Shown: positions 47,352 to 55,888, counted from the first letter of the stretch. The stretch: DNA of 64,000 nucleotides from Rossellomorea marisflavi (GCF_009806575.1 NZ_CP047095.1:2670001-2734000); one strand, 5' to 3'. Translations and numbers: made by a program. Notes: generated by a model from the sequence alone, not told the origin.

Positions 47352-48158
47352 TTACTTAACGTCTACATATGCGCCGTTAGCCGTCACATAAAACGTTGCG
47401 CCTTTACTGTTCTTAGCTTCGTACTGGTAAGCGTTATCCACTTTAAGCTTGCGAACAACTGTTGGAAAACCAATACCTTTCGTTAGATAACCGGAAACGT
47501 CTTTCGCTTCCCATGACGGCTTGCTGTAGAACTTCAGCTTGGAGACTTTGCATACGAGCTTCTTGCTGGAATAGCTATCCGCCTTTTTCGCAACGTTAAG
47601 CTTAGCACCGACCTTAAGCGCTTGTGCATTGACGCTAGGATTTAGCCGCTCGAGCTCCTTAACGGAGGTACCGTAGGCCTTAGCGATGTCCCACAAGGTA
47701 TCGCCGCTTTTTATTGTATGCGATGAAGCTTTAGAAGCAGGCGCTGCTTTATCTAGGTATTTCAACGGATCAACTGCGTTACTCTTATCGCCATTCCAAC
47801 GCCCTTCATGCAGCTCGAAATGAAGGTGCTGCCCGAAGGAATAACCGGTATTCCCCATTACGCCGAGTACCTGCCCTTGCTTGACATTCGCTCCCACGCT
47901 AACCTTACGCGAACCACTCCGCATATGAGCGTAAACTGTCTCGTATATTTTACCGCCAAGGTTATGCACAACGAACACTACTTCGCCATAGGAATCGGAG
48001 CGATATGATCGGCTAACTACGCCTGCTGCGGCCGCCTTTACATTGACCGTCCCACTTTTCGCTAAATCGATGCCGAAGTGACTTCGCACCTGCCCGTTCA
48101 ATACGTCTCGCCCAAATGGCGAAGTTAGTTTTGCGCCTTCAACCGGATAGTTAAACAT
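47352..48158 (-). CDS. Endolysin: M23 peptidase + LysM + SH3-like
   Basis: 268 residues. An N-terminal M23 (LytM-type) zinc endopeptidase has SHFGIDLA (His27, Asp31), AHMRSG (His78) and HLHFELH (His111, His113). A LysM repeat follows (HTIKSGDTLWDIAKAYGTSVKELERLN, about 147-190). A C-terminal SH3-like wall-binding region (KLKFYSKPSWEAKDVSGYLTKG) ends the protein. It should cut peptide cross-links in peptidoglycan. No signal peptide, consistent with holin-dependent release. The ATG overlaps the holin stop (TAATG). Confidence 0.88.
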   Translation of the reverse strand: MFNYPVEGAKLTSPFGRDVLNGQVRSHFGIDLAKSGTVNVKAAAAGVVSRSYRSDSYGEVVFVVHNLGGKIYETVYAHMRSGSRKVSVGANVKQGQVLGVMGNTGYSFGQHLHFELHEGRWNGDKSNAVDPLKYLDKAAPASKASSHTIKSGDTLWDIAKAYGTSVKELERLNPSVNAQALKVGAKLNVAKKADSYSSKKLVCKVSKLKFYSKPSWEAKDVSGYLTKGIGFPTVVRKLKVDNAYQYEAKNSKGATFYVTANGAYVDVK

Positions 48159-48424
48159 TATTGATCGCCTCCATTTTCGTTTCTTTTTTCGAATTGATAC
48201 TTAATCGTTGCGACTGATCCTACGCCAAGTAATGCGTATTGGATGCCGGCAATCATGACGCCATAATCAAAACCGCCCTGCTCAAACGCTGCGAACAATA
48301 TGCCCAGCACAATCGCAATTACTGGAATATAACGATTACTGACCCTTGTCGCTTCTCTAATCGCATATAGTACGACTGCAAGCGCAAGATACGCCGTAAA
48401 ATCTACGTTCAATAGTTCGTCCAT
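48158..48424 (-). CDS. Phage holin
   Basis: 88 residues with three hydrophobic segments (AYLALAVVLYAI, YIPVIAIVLGILFAAF, GVMIAGIQYALLGVGSVATI) and a polar C terminus (EKRNENGGDQ). This is the layout of small Listeria A118/Bacillus-type holins. ATG 48424 follows AAAGGAGG. It lies directly upstream of and overlaps the endolysin gene. Confidence 0.82.
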   Translation of the reverse strand: MDELLNVDFTAYLALAVVLYAIREATRVSNRYIPVIAIVLGILFAAFEQGGFDYGVMIAGIQYALLGVGSVATIKYQFEKRNENGGDQ

Positions 48425-48485
48425 TGTTTCGTCCTCCTTTATATAGTAGAAAAGCGACATCACCCGTCTTGGATGTGCCGCTTGA

Positions 48486-48764
48486 TCATAGAACCATCGC
48501 AGCTAGGATACCTACGATGGTCAATATTGACGGGACCATGAGCCCAATCGCCCAGGTTGTCGTCTTTTTTATTCCCTCGATGTCTTTGGCATTTTCCTTC
48601 GCAAGTGAGAGCGCTTCCGCCGCCTTACCGTCCGCACTTTCAGCAGTCTTTTTGACCTCAGATAAATATCCAAGTTGCGTTTTTATCACCCCGATATCTA
48701 CGCGAAGCTCAGTTAGAATGTCGTAAATCTCGCGAGAGTTGTGTTCTTTCTGCAGTTCTGGCAT
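48486..48764 (-). CDS. xhlA: XhlA-like lysis accessory protein
   Basis: 92 residues: a helical, charged N-terminal part (REIYDILTELRVDIGVIKTQLGYLSEVKKTAESADGKA has heptad-like spacing) and one C-terminal membrane helix (TTTWAIGLMVPSILTIVGILAAMVL). This is the haemolysin XhlA pattern; in PBSX XhlA works with a holin and endolysin in lysis. First of the lysis operon, after a terminator at 48792. Confidence 0.8.
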   Translation of the reverse strand: MPELQKEHNSREIYDILTELRVDIGVIKTQLGYLSEVKKTAESADGKAAEALSLAKENAKDIEGIKKTTTWAIGLMVPSILTIVGILAAMVL

Positions 48765-48791
48765 ATCGTCGCCTCCTTTCTAGTGCATAAG

Positions 48792-48821
48792 AAAAGAGCC
48801 ACCTAGTTTGGTGACTCTTTT
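48792..48821 (-). terminator. Terminator between cargo genes and lysis operon
   Basis: AAAAGAGCCACC pairs with GGTGACTCTTTT with one mismatch. On the minus strand a T run follows. It isolates xhlA-holin-endolysin from the block upstream. Confidence 0.65.
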
Positions 48822-48847
48822 TTTAGATTTGAAGAGTAAATTATCAG

Positions 48848-49357
48848 TCAAAACCTCGGTTCATTTCCTTGACTAATTAAGTAGTCGTTTAACCAATCGA
48901 CTGAATATATTTTTCCAATACTAATATCATAATCAAGTACTAAGTTCATAATCTCAATAACTTTTTCTTTTGTAATAACTTCATCTTCCAAGTTCCAGTA
49001 ATGATGCACCAGTTCTTCTAAAAATACCATAAGAATCAATTCATCGTCATAATTCTTCTCTCTCCATTTACCCACACAATAGACAGCTAAGTTAAACCGG
49101 AATCCGATTGAATCATCGACGTCAAGTTCCTCAAATTCAAAATTACCCCTTTCAGTTAACAGAGCACATAAACGAGGGAGTTTTTCTTTTTCAAGGAATT
49201 CTTGTTCTAATTTAATTGAAATCCCGTGTAACGCAACACTAAATAAGAACGCTTCGTGTTTAGTAATAGGAAAAGTTGCTCTGATTTCAATTTTATTAAT
49301 TAAATATTCTGGAATAGTTGGACCAGGACAAGTAATCTGATTTTTAAATACACCCAA
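48848..49357 (-). CDS. Prophage cargo protein, unknown function
   Basis: About 169 residues, not recognised. Helical and acidic, with a conserved-looking segment FLEELVHHYWNLEDEVITKEKVIEIMN and SVDWLNDYLIS at the end. No membrane helix or signal peptide. Start is ambiguous: TTG 49357 lies 8 nt from GGAGG, ATG 49363 is only 2 nt from it, and ATG 49387 runs through the ribosome site. Base composition is clearly A/T-richer than the tail genes, as in the next genes upstream, which suggests later acquisition. Bounded by hairpins on both sides, so it may be its own unit. Confidence 0.6.
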   Translation of the reverse strand: MGVFKNQITCPGPTIPEYLINKIEIRATFPITKHEAFLFSVALHGISIKLEQEFLEKEKLPRLCALLTERGNFEFEELDVDDSIGFRFNLAVYCVGKWREKNYDDELILMVFLEELVHHYWNLEDEVITKEKVIEIMNLVLDYDISIGKIYSVDWLNDYLISQGNEPRF

Positions 49358-49403
49358 TTTCATCACCTCCAAACTGTTATTCGACATTAAAAAACATTTA
49401 CCT

Positions 49404-49495
49404 TTAAGAATTGGATAAATTTATCCGCTTTAATTCCGTAGAGATGTCGTAAATCATGTCATTGAGTTTGCGCCAAGAGGATTCGCTTATGATAA
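49404..49495 (-). other. Possible small or remnant frame between cargo genes
   Basis: Reads SSWRKLNDMIYDISTELKR and then INLSNS stop. IYDISTELK resembles IYDILTELR in the XhlA-like protein. No ATG/GTG/TTG start with a site precedes it, so it may be a remnant. The rest of 49358-49567 shows nothing more. Confidence 0.25.
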
Positions 49496-49523
49496 GTCAT
49501 CTCCTTCCGTAGGATAAGAGAAA

Positions 49524-49545
49524 GAGCCGCCAGCGATGGCAACTC
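49524..49545 (-). terminator. Weak hairpin after the 49568 gene
   Basis: GAG-CC-GCC and GGC-AA-CTC form a short interrupted stem. On the minus strand CTCTTTCTCTTAT follows. Confidence 0.35.
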
Positions 49546-49567
49546 CATGTTAAGCAATTTGATCCGA

Positions 49568-50383
49568 TTATTCTTTTATCCAATTTTCTAATTCCCAAGT
49601 AACCCCCGTTTTCTTTTTGAAATTACTAAGAGCTATAGCAATCCCAACACTCGTTAGAGATGAATTTGCTAATTTTGTGGTATTCCATAATTCAATTAAT
49701 TTGGCATACCTTAAATGTAAATCATCAATAATTGGATCATTTGGATAAGAGTATGACAGTATTTTATTTATATCAGCTGATCCAATACTAATAGATATAC
49801 ATCCACTATACTGCAAATGTTGAAAAGCAATTTCGCCACTAGTTATACCCCGCAAAAATTGATCTAGGAAAACAGGAAAGTCTTTCGCTGAAAATAGCGC
49901 ACCAATATTAACATGTTTAACTATAAATAAAACAGTCAATATATTAATTTGTTTCATGGTTAGTTTTGGTATAATTTCTAAAGCTTCATTACACACTAAT
50001 GTGGTGAATTTTTGATCTTTTTGTTTTGTTCTGCTTACCAATAAATCAATCAATAAATCAGCAATTTCATCATCATTACGGCGAGCGTGGTTTTTCTGCG
50101 CCTCATATATTACGAATCTTACATCAGGATCTTTTGTGTTTGTTAATGATTCAGGAGACTCTGCTTTTAATTCATCTAAATATTTATTTATTAATTTTTC
50201 GGCTCTTTCATTAACAACTGCTTCAATTTTTTCGCCCAAGTCATAAAAGTTCGACTTAAAAACACCCATGGCGATGTCCTTTACGTCAGTATAAGACATA
50301 CCGTGCTGGTGAACTGTTACTTCATTCCCTTGTACATTGTTTGAATGGTCGCCACCCGTGATTTCTTGTTTTCTATTTATCAT
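49568..50383 (-). CDS. LPO_1073/Vpar_1526-like protein with N-terminal NHSNNVQG-type motif
   Basis: 271 residues. Residues 6-24 carry a short Gly/Asn/Gln motif (QEITGGDHSNNVQGNEVTV), followed by GMSYTDVKDIAMGVFKSNF and a long helical body. The body resembles proteins labelled LPO_1073/Vpar_1526 family, function unknown. ATG 50383 has GGAGAG at 7 nt and overlaps the end of the small membrane gene by 11 nt, so the two are translationally coupled. The partner gene carries nearly the same motif near its C terminus. Shared short motifs of this kind are known from amyloid-type signalling pairs (RHIM/BASS) in bacterial immunity. A link to that is inference. Confidence 0.7.
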   Translation of the reverse strand: MINRKQEITGGDHSNNVQGNEVTVHQHGMSYTDVKDIAMGVFKSNFYDLGEKIEAVVNERAEKLINKYLDELKAESPESLTNTKDPDVRFVIYEAQKNHARRNDDEIADLLIDLLVSRTKQKDQKFTTLVCNEALEIIPKLTMKQINILTVLFIVKHVNIGALFSAKDFPVFLDQFLRGITSGEIAFQHLQYSGCISISIGSADINKILSYSYPNDPIIDDLHLRYAKLIELWNTTKLANSSLTSVGIAIALSNFKKKTGVTWELENWIKE

Positions 50384-50567
50384 GTTTAGTCTCTCCAAAT
50401 GTCACAGTAACGTTTTTACCACCCTGTACATTATTAGAATGATTTCCAGCATCAATTTTTTGACCAGGGGACCTCTTCGACTTAAAAACAAACCCCAATA
50501 AAGAAGTTATAGCAACTATTCCAATCCCACTAAATAACCATTCTTTATTTTCCGAAATCCAAACCAC
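50373..50567 (-). CDS. Small membrane protein sharing the GxHSNNVQG motif
   Basis: 64 residues. A few polar residues, one membrane helix (about 10-28, LFSGIGIVAITSLLGFVF), a basic stop (KSKR), then the motif GNHSNNVQGGKNVTVTFG (41-58). GTG 50567 lies 5 nt after GGGGGAG and is preferred over the TTG at 50612. The cytoplasmic tail is almost only the shared motif. This suggests that it is brought together with the downstream 271-residue protein through it. Possible role: membrane effector of a two-gene module. No family name is known to me. Confidence 0.6.
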   Translation of the reverse strand: MVWISENKEWLFSGIGIVAITSLLGFVFKSKRSPGQKIDAGNHSNNVQGGKNVTVTFGETKHDK

Positions 50568-50629
50568 TAAATCTCCCCCTTGCCAATCTTTGTAAATCAA
50601 TGGTAAGGGCAAATTTACGTTTTGTCCAT

Positions 50630-50836
50630 CTATTTAGATGAAGTTTCATATCTTATTGAAGGATATTTTTCTGTCAGGTCAACGTTGTAATCACACTTTT
50701 CGCAACGGTGTTCGATTTGCGGTGGGTTTGTACACCAACTGTTTTTTCCTGTAGGGAGCATTTCACCCTTATTACAATGATCACAAATGTACTTCACTCC
50801 ATAAGGACGTACTTCAAACCTTTCCTCCAAAATCAT
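50630..50836 (-). CDS. Small zinc-ribbon-like protein
   Basis: 68 residues with two CxxC pairs, CDHC and CEKC, plus another Cys between them (SWCTNPP), which fits a zinc ribbon. No function assigned. The ATG at 50836 is close behind AGAAGG, with a GTG one codon earlier, so the start is uncertain. It lies upstream of the motif pair on the same strand. Confidence 0.5.
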   Translation of the reverse strand: MILEERFEVRPYGVKYICDHCNKGEMLPTGKNSWCTNPPQIEHRCEKCDYNVDLTEKYPSIRYETSSK

Positions 50837-50989
50837 CACCTTCTTTTCAAAATGAATAGCAGAATTTGATTTTAACTAATTTTTCATATTTATTTAGGTT
50901 AAGAAGCTAAAGCTTCCAACGACGTGCTCGACCTTAGCAGGGACCCGTTATTGGAAACTTAGAATTCAAACATGGCTGTGTTGTACTGT

Positions 50990-51058
50990 TTAATCTGCGA
51001 CATAGGTATTTTCATCAGCTTGCGAAAGTCCATCGTAACACCACTTGTGCTCCGTCAT
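50990..51058 (-). CDS. Possible 22-residue ORF
   Basis: ATG overlaps the stop of the preceding 47-residue gene (ATGA) and has a strong GGGGAGG 9 nt upstream. It encodes MTEHKWCYDGLSQADENTYV then AD. No family. The strong site is the only support. The DNA from 50837 to 50989 shows nothing else. Confidence 0.35.
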   Translation of the reverse strand: MTEHKWCYDGLSQADENTYVAD

Positions 51059-51198
51059 TTCGACCCGACCTCCCCTTGCGTTTGTTGCTGCTCTAGCTGC
51101 GCCAGTTGTGCCGTCTTGACCGCCAACTCGATCTCGAGCTTAGCGATACGTTGCGACAAGATATGAATCACGTCGTTTCCGTCCACGTTTGTATTCAT
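51055..51198 (-). CDS. Small coiled-coil phage protein
   Basis: 47 residues with a helical heptad-like stretch (ILSQRIAKLEIELAVKTAQL). The ATG overlaps the stop of the tail gene upstream (TAATG) and GAGGTGAGG precedes it. Small genes of this type follow the tail-fibre genes in many Bacillus phages; function unknown. Confidence 0.6.
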   Translation of the reverse strand: MNTNVDGNDVIHILSQRIAKLEIELAVKTAQLAQLEQQQTQGEVGSK

Positions 51199-53654
51199 TA
51201 CGCCTCACCTCCCTCGATTAATAACCTCAAGTCCGCTATTTCCTGCGCCTGTGCCTTATTTTCCGCGCTCAGCTCCTGCACACTCAACGCCAGGTAGTTC
51301 ACATATTTATAAACGTTAATCGCCGACAAGTCCTGCGTAGCAATTTCCGGGCTCAGCTCGCTCAGTACGCCGATTTGCCAGTTCGAGTAGTTTCCGACGT
51401 TTACATCTTCGTTCAGAATGTAGCGCTTGATTTCGAGCTTGTTGATGACGTCTAGCCCGCGCTCCGTGACCGGCTCGATGTTTTGCTTCGTCAGGACGCT
51501 CGATCCGTTCCGGTACTCGCTCGCCTTGATTGGGCGATAACTTATAGTGGACCCGTCGTTATAGCCTAGGTGATTCGTAACGCGGACCTCGCCGTCAGTT
51601 GGTCCGCAACCAAGGTAGAAATTATCGCCAGTGGTTTTTATTCCGCCTGCTTGGAGCACGAAGTCGTTGGCGCCGGACCCGCCCAGCGTACCTCCACCTC
51701 GACCGTTCCAATAAACGCTATACGTACCGCCACGTGTCGTGACGTCATTTGCGCCAACTTTATCAGCGTCAAGTTTGCCCGTACCCATGTCGCCATTTCC
51801 ATTTGTGACAAAAATCGTAGGGTCGCCTGCGGTCGTTTTTTGAAAGCGAATGCCTGCTGCGTAATTCGTATTCGGCGATCCGTAAGTGAGGACGCCATCA
51901 GTTTCGCTAGAGCTTCCGTTGTCCTTAACCCATAGGCGAAACTCGTTGATGCCGGGACGTGTGTTTTTCATCGGACGGAAGTATACGCTGGCTTCATCCG
52001 ACTCAATGTTTACCGTCTGGCTGGCGTCGAGGATGACCCTATTCTCATCGGACCGCAACGCAACCACGCCGTAGACCGAGTGGACTGTCAGCCCGCTTGC
52101 CGTCGAGTACGTTGTGTCACGAAAAGCCAATGTTCCGGACGCATCTTCGTTCCCGACCGCATCGGCATACGTTGAGATTCCGAAATCGCTAAAGTAAAGC
52201 GAGCGATTAAGCGTGTCATTTCGTGCCCGCAAATACCCGTTTTCGAATTTCAGCCGGATTTGATTCGTTTCGGTTTTACCGCGCCAAGACCGCGTGTGTC
52301 TGCCTCGCGATTCAATATACGGCCCCTCGATTAGCGTGTATTCTTCCAGGTCGCCGCCGAATATGCGAATACGGTTCGTGTTGATTTGGCCGGCGGTGAG
52401 GAGGTTCGTATTGATTCCGTCGGCTGTTATCGCGTTCGGAAACGTGATGCCCCCGTCAGTCGTGACGCCTAGCCCCGCCGACCTGAACGCAACGAATCGC
52501 AACGGGTCATTCGGATCACGCGCCACAATACCCATTCCTGGCGGATACTCAAGCTCCGTCAGCGAGTTGTTCAGCGCCTCAGTTGCCCGCCGTGTTGCTT
52601 CGTCTAGCACGTCGTATTTCAGCTTGCCGGTGTCACTATCGAAGAACTCGTCGAACAACCTTTTCGTGAAATCAGTAATCGCCGATCCGTAACTTTTTCG
52701 CAAGGTTGATAGTGTGACTCTTGGCGCCTTGTTCGTGCCGGGATAGTCTTCGATTTCCATAACGCGAAGGTCGAGGTCGATGCCCAACGGTTCGTAGATT
52801 GTCGGAATCCTGTCGCCCAGACCCGGCTTTTCGCTGAGGTAGCCTGCGTCTTTCAGAACGCTGAACTCGAGCTCGATTGATACCTCAGGGGCATCGATGA
52901 GTTGGCGCTTGAGTGAGGCGAGCAACGTCGGCTGATGAATAATCGTTTCGTTCGTGTAAGGCTTGGCGTGGCGAATGCCGAAGATGGCTGCGTTTGGCGA
53001 CGTGTACTCCGCCGTGACCACCGGCACGTCGTTGACGACCTTTCCTTCGCCGCGAATGTACGTTGACAAATTACTCGTATCGACCGTGTGCTTGAACGTT
53101 TTGACGTTGTGGTTGTAGCGAAATTGTAAGTCGGCGTCGTTGCCGATCTGATTGCGAATCGTGACGTGCTTGTCGTCGCGCAGTTCAAACTCGAAGCCAA
53201 ACCGCTGAATCGCCTTGTTGAATAGCGCGATACAGTTGTCGTCGCCGAAGTTTTCAAATTCGAGGTTGTTGAACGCGTTGATGACGCTATACGTCCAGCC
53301 CGTGCCGTTGAAGATAAAGTCGAGTATTTGCGCGATTGTCTTAACGCCTGTGGTTAGCGTGTCGTAGCGATAAACGTCGATGAGGTCAAAGAATTCGTGC
53401 GTGGCGAATACCGACTTAACGGGCGTTTGAGCGTGCACGCGCTGCTCGACCTGCTTGATCCGGTAACGGTGCTTCGTTGATTGATCCGTGATGAAGCACT
53501 CCTCTTCGACGAGGTTGAATGCGTGAGCGTTGACGTCGGTTTTCGGCAATAAAAAAGACAGCGAACGATTTCCGTTCACCGCCTGTTTGCGTGAGAGTCC
53601 TAGTTGATTGGCGAGAAAGTGAGACTCGCCGGATAACGTTGTGAGTTCGAGCAA
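51198..53654 (-). CDS. Tail-associated protein: prophage endopeptidase tail domain + S74 chaperone domain
   Basis: 818 residues. The first ~320 residues match the Prophage_tail/Tal type (base of the tail tip): LVEEECFITDQSTKHRYRIKQ, FFDLIDVYRYDTLTTGVKTIAQILDFIFNGTGW, FELRDDKHVTIRNQIG. The middle is beta-rich with GVVALRSDENRVILDASQTVNI-like repeats. The C terminus (LTKQNIEPVTERGLDVINKLEIKRYIL...LSPEIATQD) is an intramolecular-chaperone S74-type autoprocessing domain. That domain would help trimerise the protein and then may cut itself off. TTG start after AAAGGAGG. Tail-tip and host-contact role inferred. Confidence 0.82.
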   Translation of the reverse strand: MLELTTLSGESHFLANQLGLSRKQAVNGNRSLSFLLPKTDVNAHAFNLVEEECFITDQSTKHRYRIKQVEQRVHAQTPVKSVFATHEFFDLIDVYRYDTLTTGVKTIAQILDFIFNGTGWTYSVINAFNNLEFENFGDDNCIALFNKAIQRFGFEFELRDDKHVTIRNQIGNDADLQFRYNHNVKTFKHTVDTSNLSTYIRGEGKVVNDVPVVTAEYTSPNAAIFGIRHAKPYTNETIIHQPTLLASLKRQLIDAPEVSIELEFSVLKDAGYLSEKPGLGDRIPTIYEPLGIDLDLRVMEIEDYPGTNKAPRVTLSTLRKSYGSAITDFTKRLFDEFFDSDTGKLKYDVLDEATRRATEALNNSLTELEYPPGMGIVARDPNDPLRFVAFRSAGLGVTTDGGITFPNAITADGINTNLLTAGQINTNRIRIFGGDLEEYTLIEGPYIESRGRHTRSWRGKTETNQIRLKFENGYLRARNDTLNRSLYFSDFGISTYADAVGNEDASGTLAFRDTTYSTASGLTVHSVYGVVALRSDENRVILDASQTVNIESDEASVYFRPMKNTRPGINEFRLWVKDNGSSSETDGVLTYGSPNTNYAAGIRFQKTTAGDPTIFVTNGNGDMGTGKLDADKVGANDVTTRGGTYSVYWNGRGGGTLGGSGANDFVLQAGGIKTTGDNFYLGCGPTDGEVRVTNHLGYNDGSTISYRPIKASEYRNGSSVLTKQNIEPVTERGLDVINKLEIKRYILNEDVNVGNYSNWQIGVLSELSPEIATQDLSAINVYKYVNYLALSVQELSAENKAQAQEIADLRLLIEGGEA

Positions 53655-53690
53655 GTTACGTCCTCCTTTCGTGTTAATTTATCGCAAAAG

Positions 53691-53712
53691 AAAAAGTCGC
53701 CGGTGAGGGCGA
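53691..53712 (-). terminator. Hairpin after the tail spike gene
   Basis: AAGTCGCC/GGCGACTT with 6-nt loop. On the minus strand it is followed by TTTTTCTTTT. It falls between two late genes of the same direction, so it may attenuate. Confidence 0.55.
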
Positions 53713-53713
53713 C

Positions 53714-55888
53714 TTATTTATTTATGACTTTATTAAGCTCTCTACGTAACAAAGCTGCCTCAAGCATAAGACACTCGTTAGACCTAACCCCATAAAGGCT
53801 ATCTTTCTCTCTAACCAAAATATCATTACCGTTTTCATCTTTTTCATAAATGTCGTCCCACTCGTCATAACAAAGTAGCCCGTAATCAAAGGCGTCCAAC
53901 CCATGCCTTGAAAATGCTTCTTCTATTTCTTGTGCTATTACTCCGATATGAACCCGAGCCTCTTCCCCTTTTTCTTTAACGGCGTCAATATACCGGAACT
54001 GTTGGTAGTTCACTTCACTCCAGGCATCTAGCACAGCATCATTAATCGGTAGTATGGAAGTCTTATGGCGTCTGTCCGACGTATTAATTACCCCTCCCGA
54101 AGCAAACACGTTAGTAAATCGATTGGTTGATTGTCCAAGTGAAGCTGTGTTATCTACGTACGGCCTCACGGCAACAGGTGCATAAAACGTTGTGTAACTC
54201 CCATTAATCAGCATTGTCGTCCCTGTTCCTATCCGAAATCTAACTTGCTGACCATCAGCAGCTCTTGCGTCAAACTCTCCATTTTTGGATACAATTGAGC
54301 TATTGATATGGAATTGTCCCCCGACCTCAAACATCCCTTTAACGTACGTATCTTTTGAGATATAGTTGCGATCTGAACCCGCAGAAGATAAATTCACATA
54401 TTCGTTAGATCCTAGAAAAGTAGTTCGAAGTGTAGCATTGAACATGTCTAGAACAAGATTGGTCGTTTTAGCTGTCGTAGAGATCGGACCATAGAAATCA
54501 TTGTCGTCATAATTAATGGGAGCACCTGTTGTTGAAAGTCCCCCGGACCCACCTTCACTATGACAGCCGATGAATGTTATCCTGTTCGCACGATCAAGAC
54601 GAATCCGAAATGGCTCCCAAGTTGAGAATCTACTTGAGATAAAGCGCATGCCTTGAATAGCGCCGCTTGCATTACCCGCCATACCATCTATGGACAACGA
54701 TCCCCCGCCATTATCCGTAAGGTAATTACCGATCGAATCGTCTCTACGATGCTTGGTATGGTGATTCGTTCCGTAGAAGGAGGAGGCGATTACTGTAACA
54801 TCAGACGCCCCAAAGTTCCCGCGTCTATCAGTAACGGTCGAGCCGCTGGTTGCATCGTAGTACGGGTCGCCATACCCTTCCGCCCCACTCTTCGGCTTAG
54901 CTCCTTGAATCTTCAGACCCCATTTTCCGCCCATTGTGAAAACGGAATCTAACGTCAAACCGTCCGCGCCGTTTCGTACAGTCCCGCCGTCATAAGGTAC
55001 TCCGTTCATATCCGTAAACTCACTTGTGAAGCTACTCCGGGTTACGTCCATCCAAATCGATGCTTCTCGCCAGTAGCCGAGAACGTGGACGTTCGAGTAT
55101 TTGTTATGAACGCGACAGCCGAGAAACACTCCTACGTCCCATTTAGCGCCGTAATTAGTCGGAGAATTGTCGTTCTTATCGAAGTCTAAGAAGATGCTGA
55201 AATTCTGAAGCTGAACGTATTCCGCTTGAATGTTCAGTGCAACAGAAAGTTCCGTGTCAGACGTCTCTAAGGCGTTCGAGAGGTGTTTGATACGTGTACG
55301 TAGCCGTTTTGTTCCTGCGCCCTTCACGAGGAATCCGCTAGTTTGCTTGTAGTCAATCAACGCCTTATCAGCGTAACCATTTCCCGGGCCGACTCCCCTA
55401 ATCGTGATCGTTTTCTTAACCTCAATCTCGCCGGTGATAACCGACACACCTGGCAGATGTACCACGCCGCCGAACTGTTCAGCGAAAGCTATCGCGTTTC
55501 TAATCGCCTCAGTATCGTCAGTAACACCGTCGCACAGGGCACCAAACCATCTAACGTTGACGACCATATCTTGGATGTCGTTATCTAGCGCGTCAATACG
55601 TTCTTTAATGACCGGATATGATTCGCCTCTAGCATTCGTCCTCGCTTGAATCGTTTCGGCGTCTGATGTACCGCTGTCTACGATTAATTGATTGAGCTGA
55701 TTCTGTAAAGATTCGGCCCGTTCATTGCTTTCCGTTGCTTTTTGTGCAGCCTCTTCCGACAGTACCTTCGCTCTGCTTGCGTCTGTTTTCGCTCCGGCCG
55801 ATTCAGCCCCTAGCGTGCGGAAGTTATCGTTTAAATCATTTCGAAATGTGCGATCAAACGGAACGCCGATTTGTTTATAGTTTGCCAT
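53714..55888 (-). CDS. Tail spike: pectate-lyase-like beta-helix with C-terminal S74 domain
   Basis: 724 residues. Coiled-coil N terminus (DASRAKVLSEEAAQKATESNERAESLQNQ) attaches to the tail. Then comes the pectate_lyase_3 entry motif (WFGALCDGVTDDTEAIRNAIAFAEQFGGVVHLPG) and a long right-handed beta-helix. At the end is an S74-type chaperone (SDRRHKTSILPINDAVLDAWSEVNYQQFRY, VHIGVIAQEIEEAF). ATG 55888 lies after GAGGAG; 16 upstream codons lack conservation. It probably binds or degrades a cell-wall polymer or capsule. The glycan is unknown. Confidence 0.85.
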   Translation of the reverse strand: MANYKQIGVPFDRTFRNDLNDNFRTLGAESAGAKTDASRAKVLSEEAAQKATESNERAESLQNQLNQLIVDSGTSDAETIQARTNARGESYPVIKERIDALDNDIQDMVVNVRWFGALCDGVTDDTEAIRNAIAFAEQFGGVVHLPGVSVITGEIEVKKTITIRGVGPGNGYADKALIDYKQTSGFLVKGAGTKRLRTRIKHLSNALETSDTELSVALNIQAEYVQLQNFSIFLDFDKNDNSPTNYGAKWDVGVFLGCRVHNKYSNVHVLGYWREASIWMDVTRSSFTSEFTDMNGVPYDGGTVRNGADGLTLDSVFTMGGKWGLKIQGAKPKSGAEGYGDPYYDATSGSTVTDRRGNFGASDVTVIASSFYGTNHHTKHRRDDSIGNYLTDNGGGSLSIDGMAGNASGAIQGMRFISSRFSTWEPFRIRLDRANRITFIGCHSEGGSGGLSTTGAPINYDDNDFYGPISTTAKTTNLVLDMFNATLRTTFLGSNEYVNLSSAGSDRNYISKDTYVKGMFEVGGQFHINSSIVSKNGEFDARAADGQQVRFRIGTGTTMLINGSYTTFYAPVAVRPYVDNTASLGQSTNRFTNVFASGGVINTSDRRHKTSILPINDAVLDAWSEVNYQQFRYIDAVKEKGEEARVHIGVIAQEIEEAFSRHGLDAFDYGLLCYDEWDDIYEKDENGNDILVREKDSLYGVRSNECLMLEAALLRRELNKVINK

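Noticed and set aside
49404..49495. Second xhlA gene
   Set aside because: Only a short IYDISTELK-like segment is present, without start codon or membrane helix; best seen as a remnant or chance similarity.
53714..55888. Diversity-generating retroelement acting on the tail spike
   Set aside because: No reverse transcriptase and no template/variable repeat pair seen near the tail genes.
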